In this document: positions 46,898-57,806 of the stretch, piece by piece
Layout of the letters: the number at the start of each line of letters is the position of its first letter
How positions within the stretch are numbered: position 1 is the first letter of the stretch
Assembly (NCBI GenBank): GCA_947311845.1
Contig: CAMZMU010000107.1
Span: forward strand, 16,248,225-16,312,224
Origin: Poa pratensis
Lineage: Eukaryota; Streptophyta; Magnoliopsida; Poales; Poaceae
Direction: 5' to 3'
Length of the DNA: 64,000 nt
Program-made: the position numbers and the translations under genes
Notes under the pieces: model-generated
What the model was told of the DNA's origin: nothing
Database searches by the model: none
The model's input: the letters and a program-made list of their open reading frames with translations, nothing else

Positions 46898-49884
46898 ATG
46901 GACAAAATGGTTAGTGTTCATCATGTGGACAAGGAGGCCTTTTTGAAAGGCAATGTGGAGCATGACTTGGAGGAGAAAGTGGTGGTGTTTGGCCATAGTC
47001 CTAGCTATGCCGAGGTTGTGGAGAGAGTGCGGATTGCATTGAATTGGACGGATCCAAATGATGTTCTTTCTTTGGAGGGAAGGCATAATGTTGGGTTCGG
47101 AATGCATATTCGTTGGAAGATTATGCCTCTCAACTCCGAGTTGTGTTGGAGTGCATATAAGGAGACGGTGGCGGCATCTCAAGACAAGGCTCTTGAGTTG
47201 TTTGCCACGAAGACGTTTGACCTAAACCGGTGTGCCTCCGAACATGACGTTAGGAGGCCGGTTCAAAATGAGCCACCTCATGCGCATGAAGTGTACTATC
47301 CAACGTCGAGTCCACCTCCAATGACTCAACATGATTTTAGCCAACCAACAATGACCGAACACGAAAGGAGCCAACCTTCAAGCCCAATTCAAAGTGACCA
47401 ATATGAAGAGTCGGAGGAGGAGAGCGACGCATCGGAGTTTGAGCTTCATAAAAATGATATTGGTGATGTGGAGACAAATTGTAGGCATGAGGACATGGAC
47501 CATGACATCCCTTATAACCGATGCTATGCATCGGACTCGGATGACGACGGTCCCGAAGAAGATGTTGATGAAGATGGGTTCACTGCTAAAGAAGCAGAAA
47601 TATTCAAGAAGGTAGTGGGCCGGGATCATCGAACACCATTGTTCCGTGATCTTAGTCTCGCCGATAAAGCCGTGGTTGATGGTGGCACGAGTAAAATTCT
47701 TGAACCAAGGCCAACTTCGAAGAAGGATCGTAATCCCAAAAACTATGGAATTGCTGAGGGAGTGAAGTTTGAAAGCTTGTTGGAATTGAAGACATGGCTC
47801 AAGGAGTATGCGGTTAAGTACTTTAGACCATACAAAGTGGTTCACTCGGATGTCAAGAAGCGTTACACGGTTAAGTGTGATGACGCGCATAATGGGTGCC
47901 CGTGGATTGTGCGTGCAAGACCTATCAAGGGAACCTCTCAATGGGTTCTAAAAAAATGTGTGTCAACTCACATGTGTAGTGGCAATGATGATGATGACAA
48001 GGATGCGAAGGACATTCATCGGCAACTAACCTCCGATTTCATCGGCTATAGACTTTCCAATTCCATAGAGGCATTCCCCACTTTTTCGGTGAGGGCTATC
48101 ATGGACACGGTGAAAGACATGTTTGGTTACTCGGTGAAGTATGGGAAGGCATGGAGGGCCAAGCAAGCCGCATTCAAGATGTTGTATGGTGACTGGGAGG
48201 AAGCATACAACCGACTTCCTAGATTGTTGGGAGCTATGGCTGCTACAAATCCGGACATGGTTACGTGTGTGGAGCCCTTTGGCCAAAAGACTAGGGATTA
48301 CAACGGTGCAACCGTCCGTGTCTTTGGCCGTGCATTTTGGGCTTTCGGGCAATGCATAAGGGCATTCAAGCATTGTAGACCGGTTGTCTCCGTGGATGGC
48401 ACATTCTTGACAGGCCAGTACAGGGGCACACTTTTGATTGCCGTAGCTCATGATGCTAACGACCGGTTGTTGCCGTTGGCTTTTGCTTTGGTGACGGCGG
48501 AGAACCAGGACAACTGGGAGTGGTTCATGGGTCTAGTGAGAACAAAGGTATTTGAGCCTCAAAGAGAGGTATGTGTCATCTCGGACCGCCACCAAGGCAT
48601 ACTCAATGCGGTGGAGATTGATATTCCCGGGCATGCTCCTTTGCACCATCGATGGTGCGTGAGGCATTTTGTGTCCAACTTCTATAGGGCATGCGGAAAT
48701 AAGGAGCTATCTGATGATCTAAAAGATTGTTGTCTCGCTTTCACCGAGCGGCATTTTGCGAGATTGTACAACAGGTTGCTAACTCTCACATCGCCGGGGG
48801 GCGAGAGTTCCTAGATAGGCATGCGTCTATGAGGCACAAGTGGACTAGAGCATTTGACACGGACGGTAGGAGGTACGGTGACATGACAAGCAACATGGCA
48901 GAATGTTTCAACAATGTGCTCAGAGGAGTCCGTGGGTTGCCCGTGACTGCAATAGTTCAATACACATTCGACAAGTTGAATGAGTATTTTCAAAAATATA
49001 GTGAGCAAACGTTTGAGCAGATGGAAGGGAAGAACAAGCACAAGAAGAAGTACAAGTATCCACCTGAAGCTGACAAATGGATGACATACCAGTTAAGGAA
49101 GGCGGAGACCAATACAGCCCAATGTTTTGACAACAACGAGTGGATTTACCAAGTCAATGAGCCAGGAGGCACCACGGTAGGTGGTGTGCAACACGGAGGG
49201 CGTGCGTGCAAAGTCTTGCTAAAGCAATGTTTGTGCTCGTGCCAGAGGCCTCAGTTGCTTCATCTCCCTTGCTCGCACTTGCGGACGGCGGCACGCATTA
49301 GAAAAGTGGGATACGTTGATCCGGTTAGGTTGTCCGAGTACTCGATCGAGGCTACCAAGGAGACATGGGCGGGCAGATTTGAACCTTACTTTGACCAATC
49401 ACAATGGCCAGAATATCATGGCATTCAACTATGGCCCGATCCAATACTGAAGGTGACGACACGGGGAAGACGGAAGACAAAACGTTTTAGAAATGACATG
49501 GACGCATGGGGTGCAGGAGGTCTCCGAGAGTGGGGCAACCAACATTTTCAGGAGCCTCGTGGTAGTGCCCGTTGTGGAGAATGCAATCGTGGTGGGCACA
49601 ACGCTAGAGGCTGTGGTCGAAACAAGAGATCGAAAGGTGTCCAACATGGTGGCGGTGGTAGCACAAGCCATCATGATCATTCTCAACATGGCGGTGGCGG
49701 TGGTAGCCAACATGGTGGTAGCCAACATGGTCATTCTCAACATGGCGGTGGCGGTGGTAGCACAAGCCACCATGGTGGTTGGCAACATGGTCATTCTCAA
49801 CATGGCGGTGGCGGTGGTACATCAATGTTTGACGAGCTAAGAGGGGGTAGGCGTCGTCGCCGTAGAGGTGGTAGACTTAGATGA
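46898..49884 (+). pseudogene. MuDR-type transposase, one frameshift
   Basis: From ATG at 46898 (just after a tttttttag splice-acceptor-like tract) one frame runs to 48814. A second runs on to the TGA at 49882-49884. Domains in order: an N-terminal MuDR-like region (HNVGFGMHIRWKIMPLNSEL), an acidic linker, a DNA-binding region (GVKFESLLELKTWLKEYAVK), the MULE transposase core (VVSVDGTFLTGQYRGTLLIA, with a later Asp in CVISDRHQGIL), a SWIM zinc finger (CLCSCQRP, HLPCSH), a CCHC knuckle (CGECNRGGHNARGC) and a His/Gly-rich tail. The frame is lost at a run of six G (48796-48801). A seventh G there would be expected from the protein on either side. The total length would be about 995 residues. Confidence 0.9.
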
Positions 49885-49915
49885 TTGGTATGACTGAAAT
49901 TTTTTTGGTTGTTAT

Positions 49916-50045
49916 TTCTTATTTTCAATTGTTCCATTTTACTATGAACTAAGTTCAAACTTGCAATTTTGTAGGGATGGTTCTTATTTTCAATTGTTCC
50001 ATTTTACTGTCAACTAAGTTCAAACTTGCAATTTTGTAGGGATGG
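49916..50045 (+). repeat. 65-bp tandem duplication before the GRF-finger gene
   Basis: Units 49916-49980 and 49981-50045 both run from ttcttattttcaa to gtagggatgg, with a 2-3 base difference (tatga against tgtca). Each contains a T-rich tract, ag and ATG. The first ATG leads to a short frame, the second opens the GRF-finger gene. Confidence 0.9.
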
Positions 50046-51056
50046 ACTGTTCCGATCTGAAGGAGAAGCCGGTGGCATGGCAACACAGCATTGACAGTCG
50101 AGTCGGGCACGATGCGCCGACTTGTTGGTGTGGTGACGTTTGCAAGATGAAGCAGTCCAGCGATTGGGACGATAGAAGAGGAAGGAGGTTCTGGATGTGC
50201 CCGAACTATGCTTGGGAGAAGCCGAAGCCAACAAAAAACAAGTCGAAGCAAACAAAACGCAAGACAAAGCAAACCAATATTATTGAGCGTCCGCTGGTAA
50301 ATGTCTCCTCCGCCTCTCTTGTAAAGAATTTATCTTTATCTAGTTGCATGTTTTGACTCGATATTACGTTTGCAGTCACCTCCGCCTATTTGCCAATACT
50401 ACCGGTGGATAGACTTTGAGCAAAATGACCTCTACCGGTGGGAGGTAAAAACTATGACTGACAAGGCGTGGGAGCGATTCTGGGAGAAAGATCGTGAAGA
50501 GGAGCGGGCCAAGAAGGAGAATGAGCAAGCGAAAATTGAGGCACTAGAGGCTAAGAACGAAATGATGCTCCGCGAGATGGAGAGGTGGGAGAAGACTGAG
50601 AAGGCACGTGTTGCAAGGGAGGCGTGGGAGGCGGAACGTGCAAGGGAGGGGCCGTTAGAGGACGGAAGGTATCATGAGGCGTGGGCGGCGTTTGACGGCG
50701 AACTTGGAAGGGAGGGGTCGGGAGGCCAAGGTGAAGGTGCTCGCCGTGCACGAGAGGAGGCTCAACCTGAAGGTGCTCGCCGTGCGCAAGGGATGTTGGA
50801 TGCGAGAAGCCGTGCACAAGGGATGTTGGATGCCAAAAGGCGTGAGAGGGAAGCACAAGAGGAGTTGGATGCGAGAAGGCGTGAGAGGGCTCGCCGTGCA
50901 CGAGAGGAGGCGGGAGGACAAGGTGAAGGTGTTGGCCTTGCACGAGAGGAGGCGGATGCGAGAAGGCGTGAGAGGGATCGCCGTGCACGAGAGGAGGAAC
51001 GAGCGGAACCAGACCCAGCGAGGCGCAAGGGCAAGTATCCACGTCTTACTCAGTAG
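50042..51056 (+). CDS. GRF-type zinc-finger, coiled-coil protein carried by the MULE
   Basis: The CDS is join(50042..50296, 50376..51056), 311 residues, with a 79-bp GT-AG intron. The GRF finger spans the intron: CWCGDVCKMKQSSDWDDRRG, then RRFWMCPNY, and after splicing CQYYRWIDFE. A long charged alpha-helical region follows (KNEMMLREMERWEKTEKARV and Arg/Glu repeats such as GARRAREEAQPEGARRAQG), ending PARRKGKYPRLTQ. GRF fingers bind single-stranded DNA in some DNA repair proteins. That role is family knowledge and is not shown here. The start is the ATG after the second copy of the upstream duplication. It lies 157 bp after the transposase stop in the same direction, so co-transcription is possible. 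Confidence 0.8.
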
Positions 51057-51289
51057 GGACAATGTAATGTCCTAGACTTTGTGTTTGTGCGAACCTTGTA
51101 ATGTCGTGGGCATTTAATTTGCTGGAACCTTGTAATGTCATGCACATTTAGTGTGTTTTATGTTCTTGTGATCTTGATGAGTTAGTTGTGAACCTTGTAA
51201 TTTGATGGATTTCGTTGAATCATGTAATATGGTGAACTCTTAGTGAATTTGATGGATTTCTGGAACTGTAGTTTGAAGTGCAGGAAAAA

Positions 51290-51676
51290 CTGACGAAACT
51301 GTGTCGCGCGTTGACGGAAACCTGACGAAACTCGACGGAAACTGAACCCGTAACCGCGGCAGAAAAACTGACGAAACTGTGTCGCGCGTTGACGGAAACC
51401 TGACGAAACTGTGTCGCGCGTTGACGGAAACCTGACGAAACTGTGTCGCGCGTTGACGGAAACCTGACGAAACTGTGTCGCGCGTTGACGGAAACCTGAC
51501 GAAACTGTGTCGCGCGTTGACGGAAACCTGACGAAACTCGACGGAAACTGAACCCGTAACCGCGGCAGAAAAACTGACGAAACTGTGTCGCGCGTTGACG
51601 GAAACCTGACGAAACTCGACGGAAACTGAACCCGTAACCGCGGCAGAAAAACTGTGCCACGGCAGAAAAACTGTGC
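51290..51676. repeat. Minisatellite of a 32-bp unit
   Basis: Seven copies of a unit centred on gtgtcgcgcgttgacggaaa occur: one, then five in tandem, then one. They are separated or closed by three copies of a longer linker containing ctgaacccgtaaccgcggc. The array lies just beyond the 3' end of the GRF-finger gene and is absent from the matching place in MULE copy A (about 1560-1700). Confidence 0.9.
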
Positions 51677-51689
51677 CGCGCCGGAGCCG

Positions 51690-52060
51690 GGGGCGCCACA
51701 CCTTTAAGCTCCACTCCCCCCGGCGGGGCGCCACACAATTGCAAAAAATTACCACCTCTCTGTCTATTTGCCGCGCCGGAGAGGCCGGCGCCACACCTCT
51801 TTGTGTGGCGCCCCAGCTTAGGGCGCCGCACATGTGCAACGCCGGAGCCGGGGGCGCCACACCTTTAAGCTCCACTCCCCCCAGCGGGGCGCCACACAAT
51901 TGCAAACATTACCACCTCTCTGTCTATTTGCCGCGCCCCAGCGTGCGGCGCCACACCTCAGGGTGCAACGCCCCCACCTCCGGCGCTGCACAAGTGCGAC
52001 GCCCCCAGCTGCGGCGCCACACCTCAGGGTGCAACGCCCCCGTCTCCGGCGCCGCACAAT
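51690..52060. repeat. GGCGCCACAC motif cluster between convergent genes
   Basis: At least seven ggCGCCACAC motifs are spaced about 35-60 bp apart, with two near-identical segments of about 140 bp (both containing cctttaagctccactccccc). They have the same motif and relative place as 1702-2075 in copy A and the same motif as the element ends. Confidence 0.85.
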
Positions 52061-52359
52061 GAGATCAGTAAAAATGCTCCAGATTTCATTGCTTAGCACA
52101 TCAGTAGACATAATAAAAGTTGAAAACAACAGGTATCAGTAAACATGACATAATATCTATACAGAGCATTGATTCAGAACAACAAAATATCAAAAACGAC
52201 ATCAGCAAACACGACAAGTTATAGTTCAACAAGTTCACGATAATGTCCACAACGAAACGACAAGTTCATGATAATGTCCACAACGAAACGACAAGTTCAC
52301 GAAACGACAAGGTTACGACATGTTTCACGACATGGTTCACGACAAGTTTCACGACATGT

Positions 52360-54990
52360 CTAACTCCTTTTCCTTAGCCTCCTCAAAGGCTCAGTCGGCG
52401 CCGGATCCGCGTTCTTCCTCCTATTCCTAACAGGTATCAGCTTCTTCACCGGTTCTTCCACCGCCACGGGATCTTCCGAGTCCTCTTCCGAGTCCTCTTC
52501 CTCCGACACGTGATCTTCCGAGTCCTCATCCTCGGACTCGTCATCGTCGTCACCCTCATCCGCAGCAGGCCCCTTTTTCTTGTAGAGGTAGTCGTCCGGT
52601 GAGAAACGCCTGGCAGCCTTCTTCTTGGATCTTAGGTGGAAGGATCGCTGGTATGCCTGCAGGGTCATGTCATCGTTCACATTATCATCAAAATTGCCCT
52701 AGAAATGAAAAAATGTAAGCGGAATAATTAGTAGATTGGTTGAGGTTCAAGAAATCATTTTAGGGTGACCGGCATGTAACATATTCATACCTCAACCTCC
52801 TCATCATTGGGCTCATGTGGGTTCGAACTAGAAGCATCACCACGGATAGGGGTTGAAGGGGACCTCGAGCGGGTCGGCAAGGCATCATCGCCGCGACAAC
52901 CAAGCAAATGCGCTAAAGTGCGCAACCGAGTTGCGGAACGCTATGACATTGCAAAATCAATATCTTAGTAGAAATGAACAACAAAATATGCACGAAGCGG
53001 AGATCGTCTAACTTACCTTCACAAATTCCCTAATAGCAGCATCACCCTTCTTGCCACGAGGTAACATGGCTGCCTCCTCGGCTGCTACCGCTTGCCGGTC
53101 GATCTCATTGCGCTACGAAAACAAACATGTCAACAACTAAACTCTAATTATGATGAGATGAAATAAGTTGGGCAAAAATTACCATAAAGTTCATCACGGG
53201 AGCGAAATCAGTCCGGTTGCCTTCTCTTACGGCCTTGTTGTACCGGAGCTCAACAATAGCATCATCGTCCATGTCCTCCAAGAGCTCCTCATAAGCCGGG
53301 GGGCATATACGGACACGGGTACGTGCAAGGTACCAACCAAGATATGTGTCGAATGCCTCTTGACGGTACTTGGGGCGATCCCGCATATACACCTTCCGGT
53401 CCGTTGCCTCTTTCACCTCGGCATTGAATGTAGTGATGTAATCCTTATGATGCTTATCCCATTTCGTGATCTTCCTCTGCCGGCGCCGGTCCAATCTACA
53501 TGGTCAACAAATGAAACATTAGTAACTATACTAATACATAAGAAGATTGGGTAAGACAAAATTTGGAGCCTCACTCGTGCAACGAAAACATCGTGTTTAT
53601 CCACTTTGGCGGTGTAGTTTGATACAACCCAAATTGGCTCATCACACGATGTGGTAGGTGGAACTCAACGGCATACAAGCATATCAATGGGCACTGCATC
53701 ATCCAAAGATATTCTTCCTCGAAACACTTCGGGTTTAGGGGGAATTCCGGATTCCAACCAAATCTCTCCCCAACACCATAAATCTGCCATGTCACCTATA
53801 TCATAGTACTCATTTCAGCATGTGCAGTTGGTATTTAAGATACATAGTGATTGAACGAAAGCATTCTAATTATTACCTGCTGGGGGGTCAGCGAGTCGAA
53901 CTCGTTGATGTACCGCAAGTACTCCTTTTGCGGGTCGCCGGTGAACTCCGCAACCCTGTCCCACTTGTACGCCCATGTAGCCTCCCGAAGCCTCTTGGGA
54001 TGGTCATGGTCGTTCCAAGGCTTCCATGGCAAAACCTTCGGCCGTCCAACTGAGAAGTGCTCCCACATCCAAACCGAAAGTAGGATCACTGGACCACCGA
54101 TACCGGCCTCACCGACGAACCGACGACACGATTCATCCAACTGCACATATAGGTATACATGTTAGAATTTCATAACTTTTGCACACACAAGAAACAAAGC
54201 AAGATAAATATTTACCTGCCGGTACAAGTAAGCAAGCGCAGCCGTACCCCAGCTTTGCTTACTCTCCCAGCGTGTTAACGCCTTCAGCCACATCCACGGA
54301 GCGGTCCGCCCACTACTGTCAGCAAACAAAGTCCTCGTGATCACGTACCACACGTATGCGCGTGCATGATTCTGAATGACCACTTTATCAGCCCCTTCAG
54401 GACACTTAGCAAATTTTTCCCGGATCCAAACAAATGAGGCGCCGGCGGAGAGTCTATCCTTGCTAGAGTCATCCTTCTCTGGAGGAGCCGCACCAATAAG
54501 GCTGAACATCTGCTCGCGCCACCCATCAGATGCGGTGCTAAAACACACAGGTTTGCCCGTGATGGGTAGTGCCAGGATCATCGACACGTCCTGAAGAGTC
54601 ACCGTCATCTCCCCGGTGGGGAGGTGAAAGCTGTGTGTCTCCGGCCTCCAACGGTCAACAAGAGCAGTGATGGCCGAAGGATTGAAATTTGGCGTGGACC
54701 GAGACACGAGCTGGATGAAGGGAAGGAGTCCAAGCTTCTCGATGTACTCGGTGTACCTCTCGTCGTACGGCATGGCCTTGCCCTTCTCATCAAATTGCAA
54801 GGAGGCCTCGTGAGACCGAAGACGAAGGGGGGCAAGTACCTACAAAAATAATTACAAGTTACAACAATGTCCATGCCGAATAGAAATATGAACTAACATC
54901 TAAAATATGCAAAACATTACAAATTACCTTTCCCTCCGCAATCTTTCTAGCACGGTGCGGCTTATCATATTGTTCTTCGATAAGTTCCAT
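52360..54990 (-). CDS. Plant mobile domain (MAIN-like) protein, eight exons, open
   Basis: The CDS is complement(join(52360..52698, 52791..52940, 53017..53112, 53183..53495, 53575..53795, 53877..54140, 54216..54839, 54928..54990)), 689 residues. All introns have GT-AG borders and the frame is intact. It starts MELIEEQYDKPHRARKIAEG just after an ag, suggesting a 5' UTR intron. The PMD core includes YTEYIEKLGLLPFIQLVSRS, MTVTLQDVSMILALPITGKP, WMWLKALTRWE, VILLSVWMWEHFSVGRPKVL and CPLICLYAVEFHLPHRVMSQ. A basic/charged region follows (DRRRQRKITKWDKHHKDYIT), then an acidic tail with nuclear-type basic clusters, ending PLRRLRKRS. PMD proteins MAIN and MAIL1 act in plant silencing and meristem maintenance, and related PMD genes occur in transposons. 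The role of this copy is unknown. Confidence 0.9.
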
Positions 54991-55847
54991 CCTACATATT
55001 TTAAAAAACTACCACTAGTAAGAGATATAAATTTTTCAATATTCATTTCAACCTCATTAGGACATCTACCACATCCACACATACACAACATATAAAAATT
55101 ATATAGAAATTGAGTAACCACTTTGACCATGCACAAAATCATATCACACATCTATACCGAATTAATTAAAAATCAATATTCATTTCACATGGTAACCACT
55201 TTTCAATTTTTTCAATATTCATTTTGACATCATATAGGACATCTACCACATCCACACATACACCACACATATACAATTTACAAACATATCTAGCTAGGTA
55301 ACCACTTTTACATCCACAAATACACATCTATACCGAATTAATTTTAAAAATGTAAATAAACACTCCACTTGATTAACAACCATTACAACTGCTATACAAA
55401 TGCTAAGAACCACAAAAAAGGGGCCTCATGCCATACTAATTTCGAAATCTAGGATGAACTAAAATTTCACCTAGTGTGGCAAAAACCGGACAAATCTGAA
55501 ACATCTATTGGATGAAACTGAGGGGAACGGAGGAGATTACCTTGAGGAACGTCGGGGAGCCCAAATCCCTTCAGATCGGTGCGGATTTGGTGTGGATTTG
55601 AGAGGGGGAGAGGAGGAACCGCAGCCGCCGCCCTTGTTCTTCTTCCTTTCCTTTTTCTCTGTGAGTAAACGAGTGAGGAGACGCGGGTCGGGTCGAGCCG
55701 GGCTGGCGAGTCAAAGTCGATGTGTGGCGCCCCCAACGCACATGGAGGTGTGGCGCCCCCAGCTCCGGCGCGACACAACCAAGGAGGGGCCCGCTCTGCC
55801 ACGCTGGCAGATGTGTGGCGCCCCAGCTGGGGGCGCGGTTCCTTTAT

Positions 55848-55961
55848 GTGTGGCGCCCCCGGTACGGGAGCCACACAAAAGGGTTAGATTTCGATTTTTT
55901 TTGAAAAAAGGGTTATTTTTGGATGAAGTTTGGGCAAAGGGTCAATTTTGTCAAATTTCAC
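55848..55961. repeat. Right terminal inverted repeat of the MULE
   Basis: Partner of 46084-46197. Inward it is followed by gtgtggcgcccc motifs at 55720-55860. It lies upstream of the PMD gene and probably holds or borders its promoter. Confidence 0.95.
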
Positions 55962-55970
55962 TCCCGCCTC

Positions 55971-56890
55971 TGTATGTATCCAGATGACAGTGTCCTCTGT
56001 GGCCGGGCACTGAAGAAATCATCGGAGGTCCTGCATGTGGGGATCAGGTGTTTGATCTGTTCGTGTAGCCAAGGATGACTTGCCGGCCTGGCTCTGATCC
56101 ATGCCAAGTCGGCAAGTTGTTTTCGTTGGCTACATGATAGCCTCGTTTTCTCATGCAAGACCTCAGATGGTACGGTGTTGTTTAGCCTGTGGGTTGTGGA
56201 TGGATAAGCAGACGCCGGGCACCGAGAGATCGCGGTCTGGAGGCCAGCCAGGCAGTTTTTTGATCTTCGTCTAAACGTCAGGTGTAATGCAGCAGGTACG
56301 TAGAATTCAGTTTAGAGAACTAATTGGTTAGGCTTTTGACACAAGTCAGCACGCATATTCTGGGGCCGAGCTATGTGTAGTTTGACATTTCGTATTGGGA
56401 TTATTTACCGAAAATGTTCGAGATTCTCAAATTTCGTGAAAAAAATCTTAATTTCGTAGAAAAATCTAAAAAAAAACTAACAGGCAAGTGCAGACACACA
56501 CCACCAATGTGATACGCCTTAGTTAGTGTATATAAACAGATTTAAACCTTAGGCCTGTGTTTTTTTAATTTGAGCGAAAATTTTGTTCGAAATTATCTTT
56601 TCTCACCCTGTACCGAAAATCGTTGATTTCCTGAATTTCGTCCGATTTTTTGTTGATTGTTTCCTAAGTGTAGATGTGGACTTGAGCAGGCAACACACCG
56701 TGCCACTGTCATTTAGATTATGATGAATATCGCATTTCGTTCTTTGCAGGTTTGTCATGTAGATGCACCGTTCTTCCTTGTTTTCCCCAGGCCTTTCGCG
56801 TTACCAAGACAACCAAGCTAGACACCGAAGAACCGAGCTTCTGAGGACTTCGTACGTGTGATCTCCTAACAACTCGCGATCAAAATTATG
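55971..56890. other. Spacer without a recognised gene
   Basis: Follows the MULE target duplication. AT-rich from about 56380. No gene or repeat ends were recognised. Confidence 0.4.
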
Positions 56891-56892
56891 TA

Positions 56893-57032
56893 CTCCTCCG
56901 TTCACTAATGTAAATGTATTTTAGGTTTTTTATTTTAATATATCTAAACTTATTTTGTACATATATTTACTCATTTATGTAGTCAAAATTAAAATGGTAG
57001 GTCCAATGCCTTACATTAGTGAACGGAGGGAG
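56893..57032. mobile_element. Stowaway MITE
   Basis: 140 bp. The inverted ends ctcctccgttcactaatgta and tacattagtgaacggaggga lie between ta duplications (56891-56892 and 57033-57034). Confidence 0.9.
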
Positions 57033-57664
57033 TACGAGTAATGTAGTAGTATGGTGCATATATTTAAGTGTAACATATAGTTATATATATTTGAGTTAAT
57101 TCCTCTTTTTATCCCTCACTTGTGCACTTGTGCCAATTATTACTCCATTTAGTGAAACAAAATATATCATATATAAAATTTTGAACACGGCTTTACCCTA
57201 TTTTATCGTTCTCCACATCTTATATCATCTATGTGGTGCATCAAATATCTAAACAATCGGAGAGCACCATCGACGATAATGCCCACCTTCTTTTCACAAT
57301 CTATTCAATTTCTCATCGTTGTCCTCACCTCACACCTTACCAACGAAAACTCATAAGAAAAAAGAGGATCCATAGTTTCTGAAATGAGTAATCTAGACCA
57401 TTTTTCACCAAATAGAGTAATTAGTGTCATAAATATATGACTAGAGCATAAGAAGTAGGATTCAGTCTATAAGTTTTGCTGGGCGCACAATCGTTAAATC
57501 TTACTATGCGCGTGCACGTGGCCTCGAACAAAAGCTACACTTGTACCATAGTCATGAATGTTTCTCAACTGTGCAACACAAAAAAAATATTTACCAACTT
57601 TTTTGTGCTTCTCCCTCTTCTTCATATGCGGTGGAGGTGAGGCACACGTTACTACGTTGGCAAG
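57033..57664. other. AT-rich spacer
   Basis: No gene or structured repeat recognised. Confidence 0.4.
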
Positions 57665-57666
57665 TA

Positions 57667-57804
57667 CTCCCTCCGTTCTATATTATAAGATTTTTTTTAA
57701 TCGGATGTATATAGACGCATTTTAGAGCGTAGACTCACTCATTTTGTTTCATATGTAGTCCGTATTGAAATCTATACAATGCATATATTTAGAAACATAA
57801 GGAG
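57667..57804. mobile_element. Stowaway-like MITE, decayed right end
   Basis: The left end ctccctccgttctatattat is typical. The right end (taaggag before ta) is shortened or mutated. ta lies on both sides (57665-57666 and 57805-57806). Confidence 0.7.
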
Positions 57805-57806
57805 TA

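Larger units (their letters stand above)
46084..55961 (+). mobile_element. Complete MULE with transposase, GRF-finger and PMD genes
   Basis: The 9878-bp element begins gtgaaatttgac and ends gtcaaatttcac. It has a perfect 9-bp duplication tcccgcctc at 46075-46083 and 55962-55970, the hallmark of Mutator-type insertion. Terminal repeats are 114 bp (46084-46197 and 55848-55961) with two mismatches, and weaker similarity continues inward for about another 150-200 bp. Inside are a MuDR-type transposase and a GRF-finger gene on the plus strand and a plant mobile domain gene on the minus strand. The clean duplication and near-complete genes point to a fairly recent insertion. Confidence 0.95.

Noticed and set aside
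51290..51676. CRISPR-like regular repeat array
   Set aside because: Units are directly tandem with no unique spacers, and this is plant DNA; it is a minisatellite.
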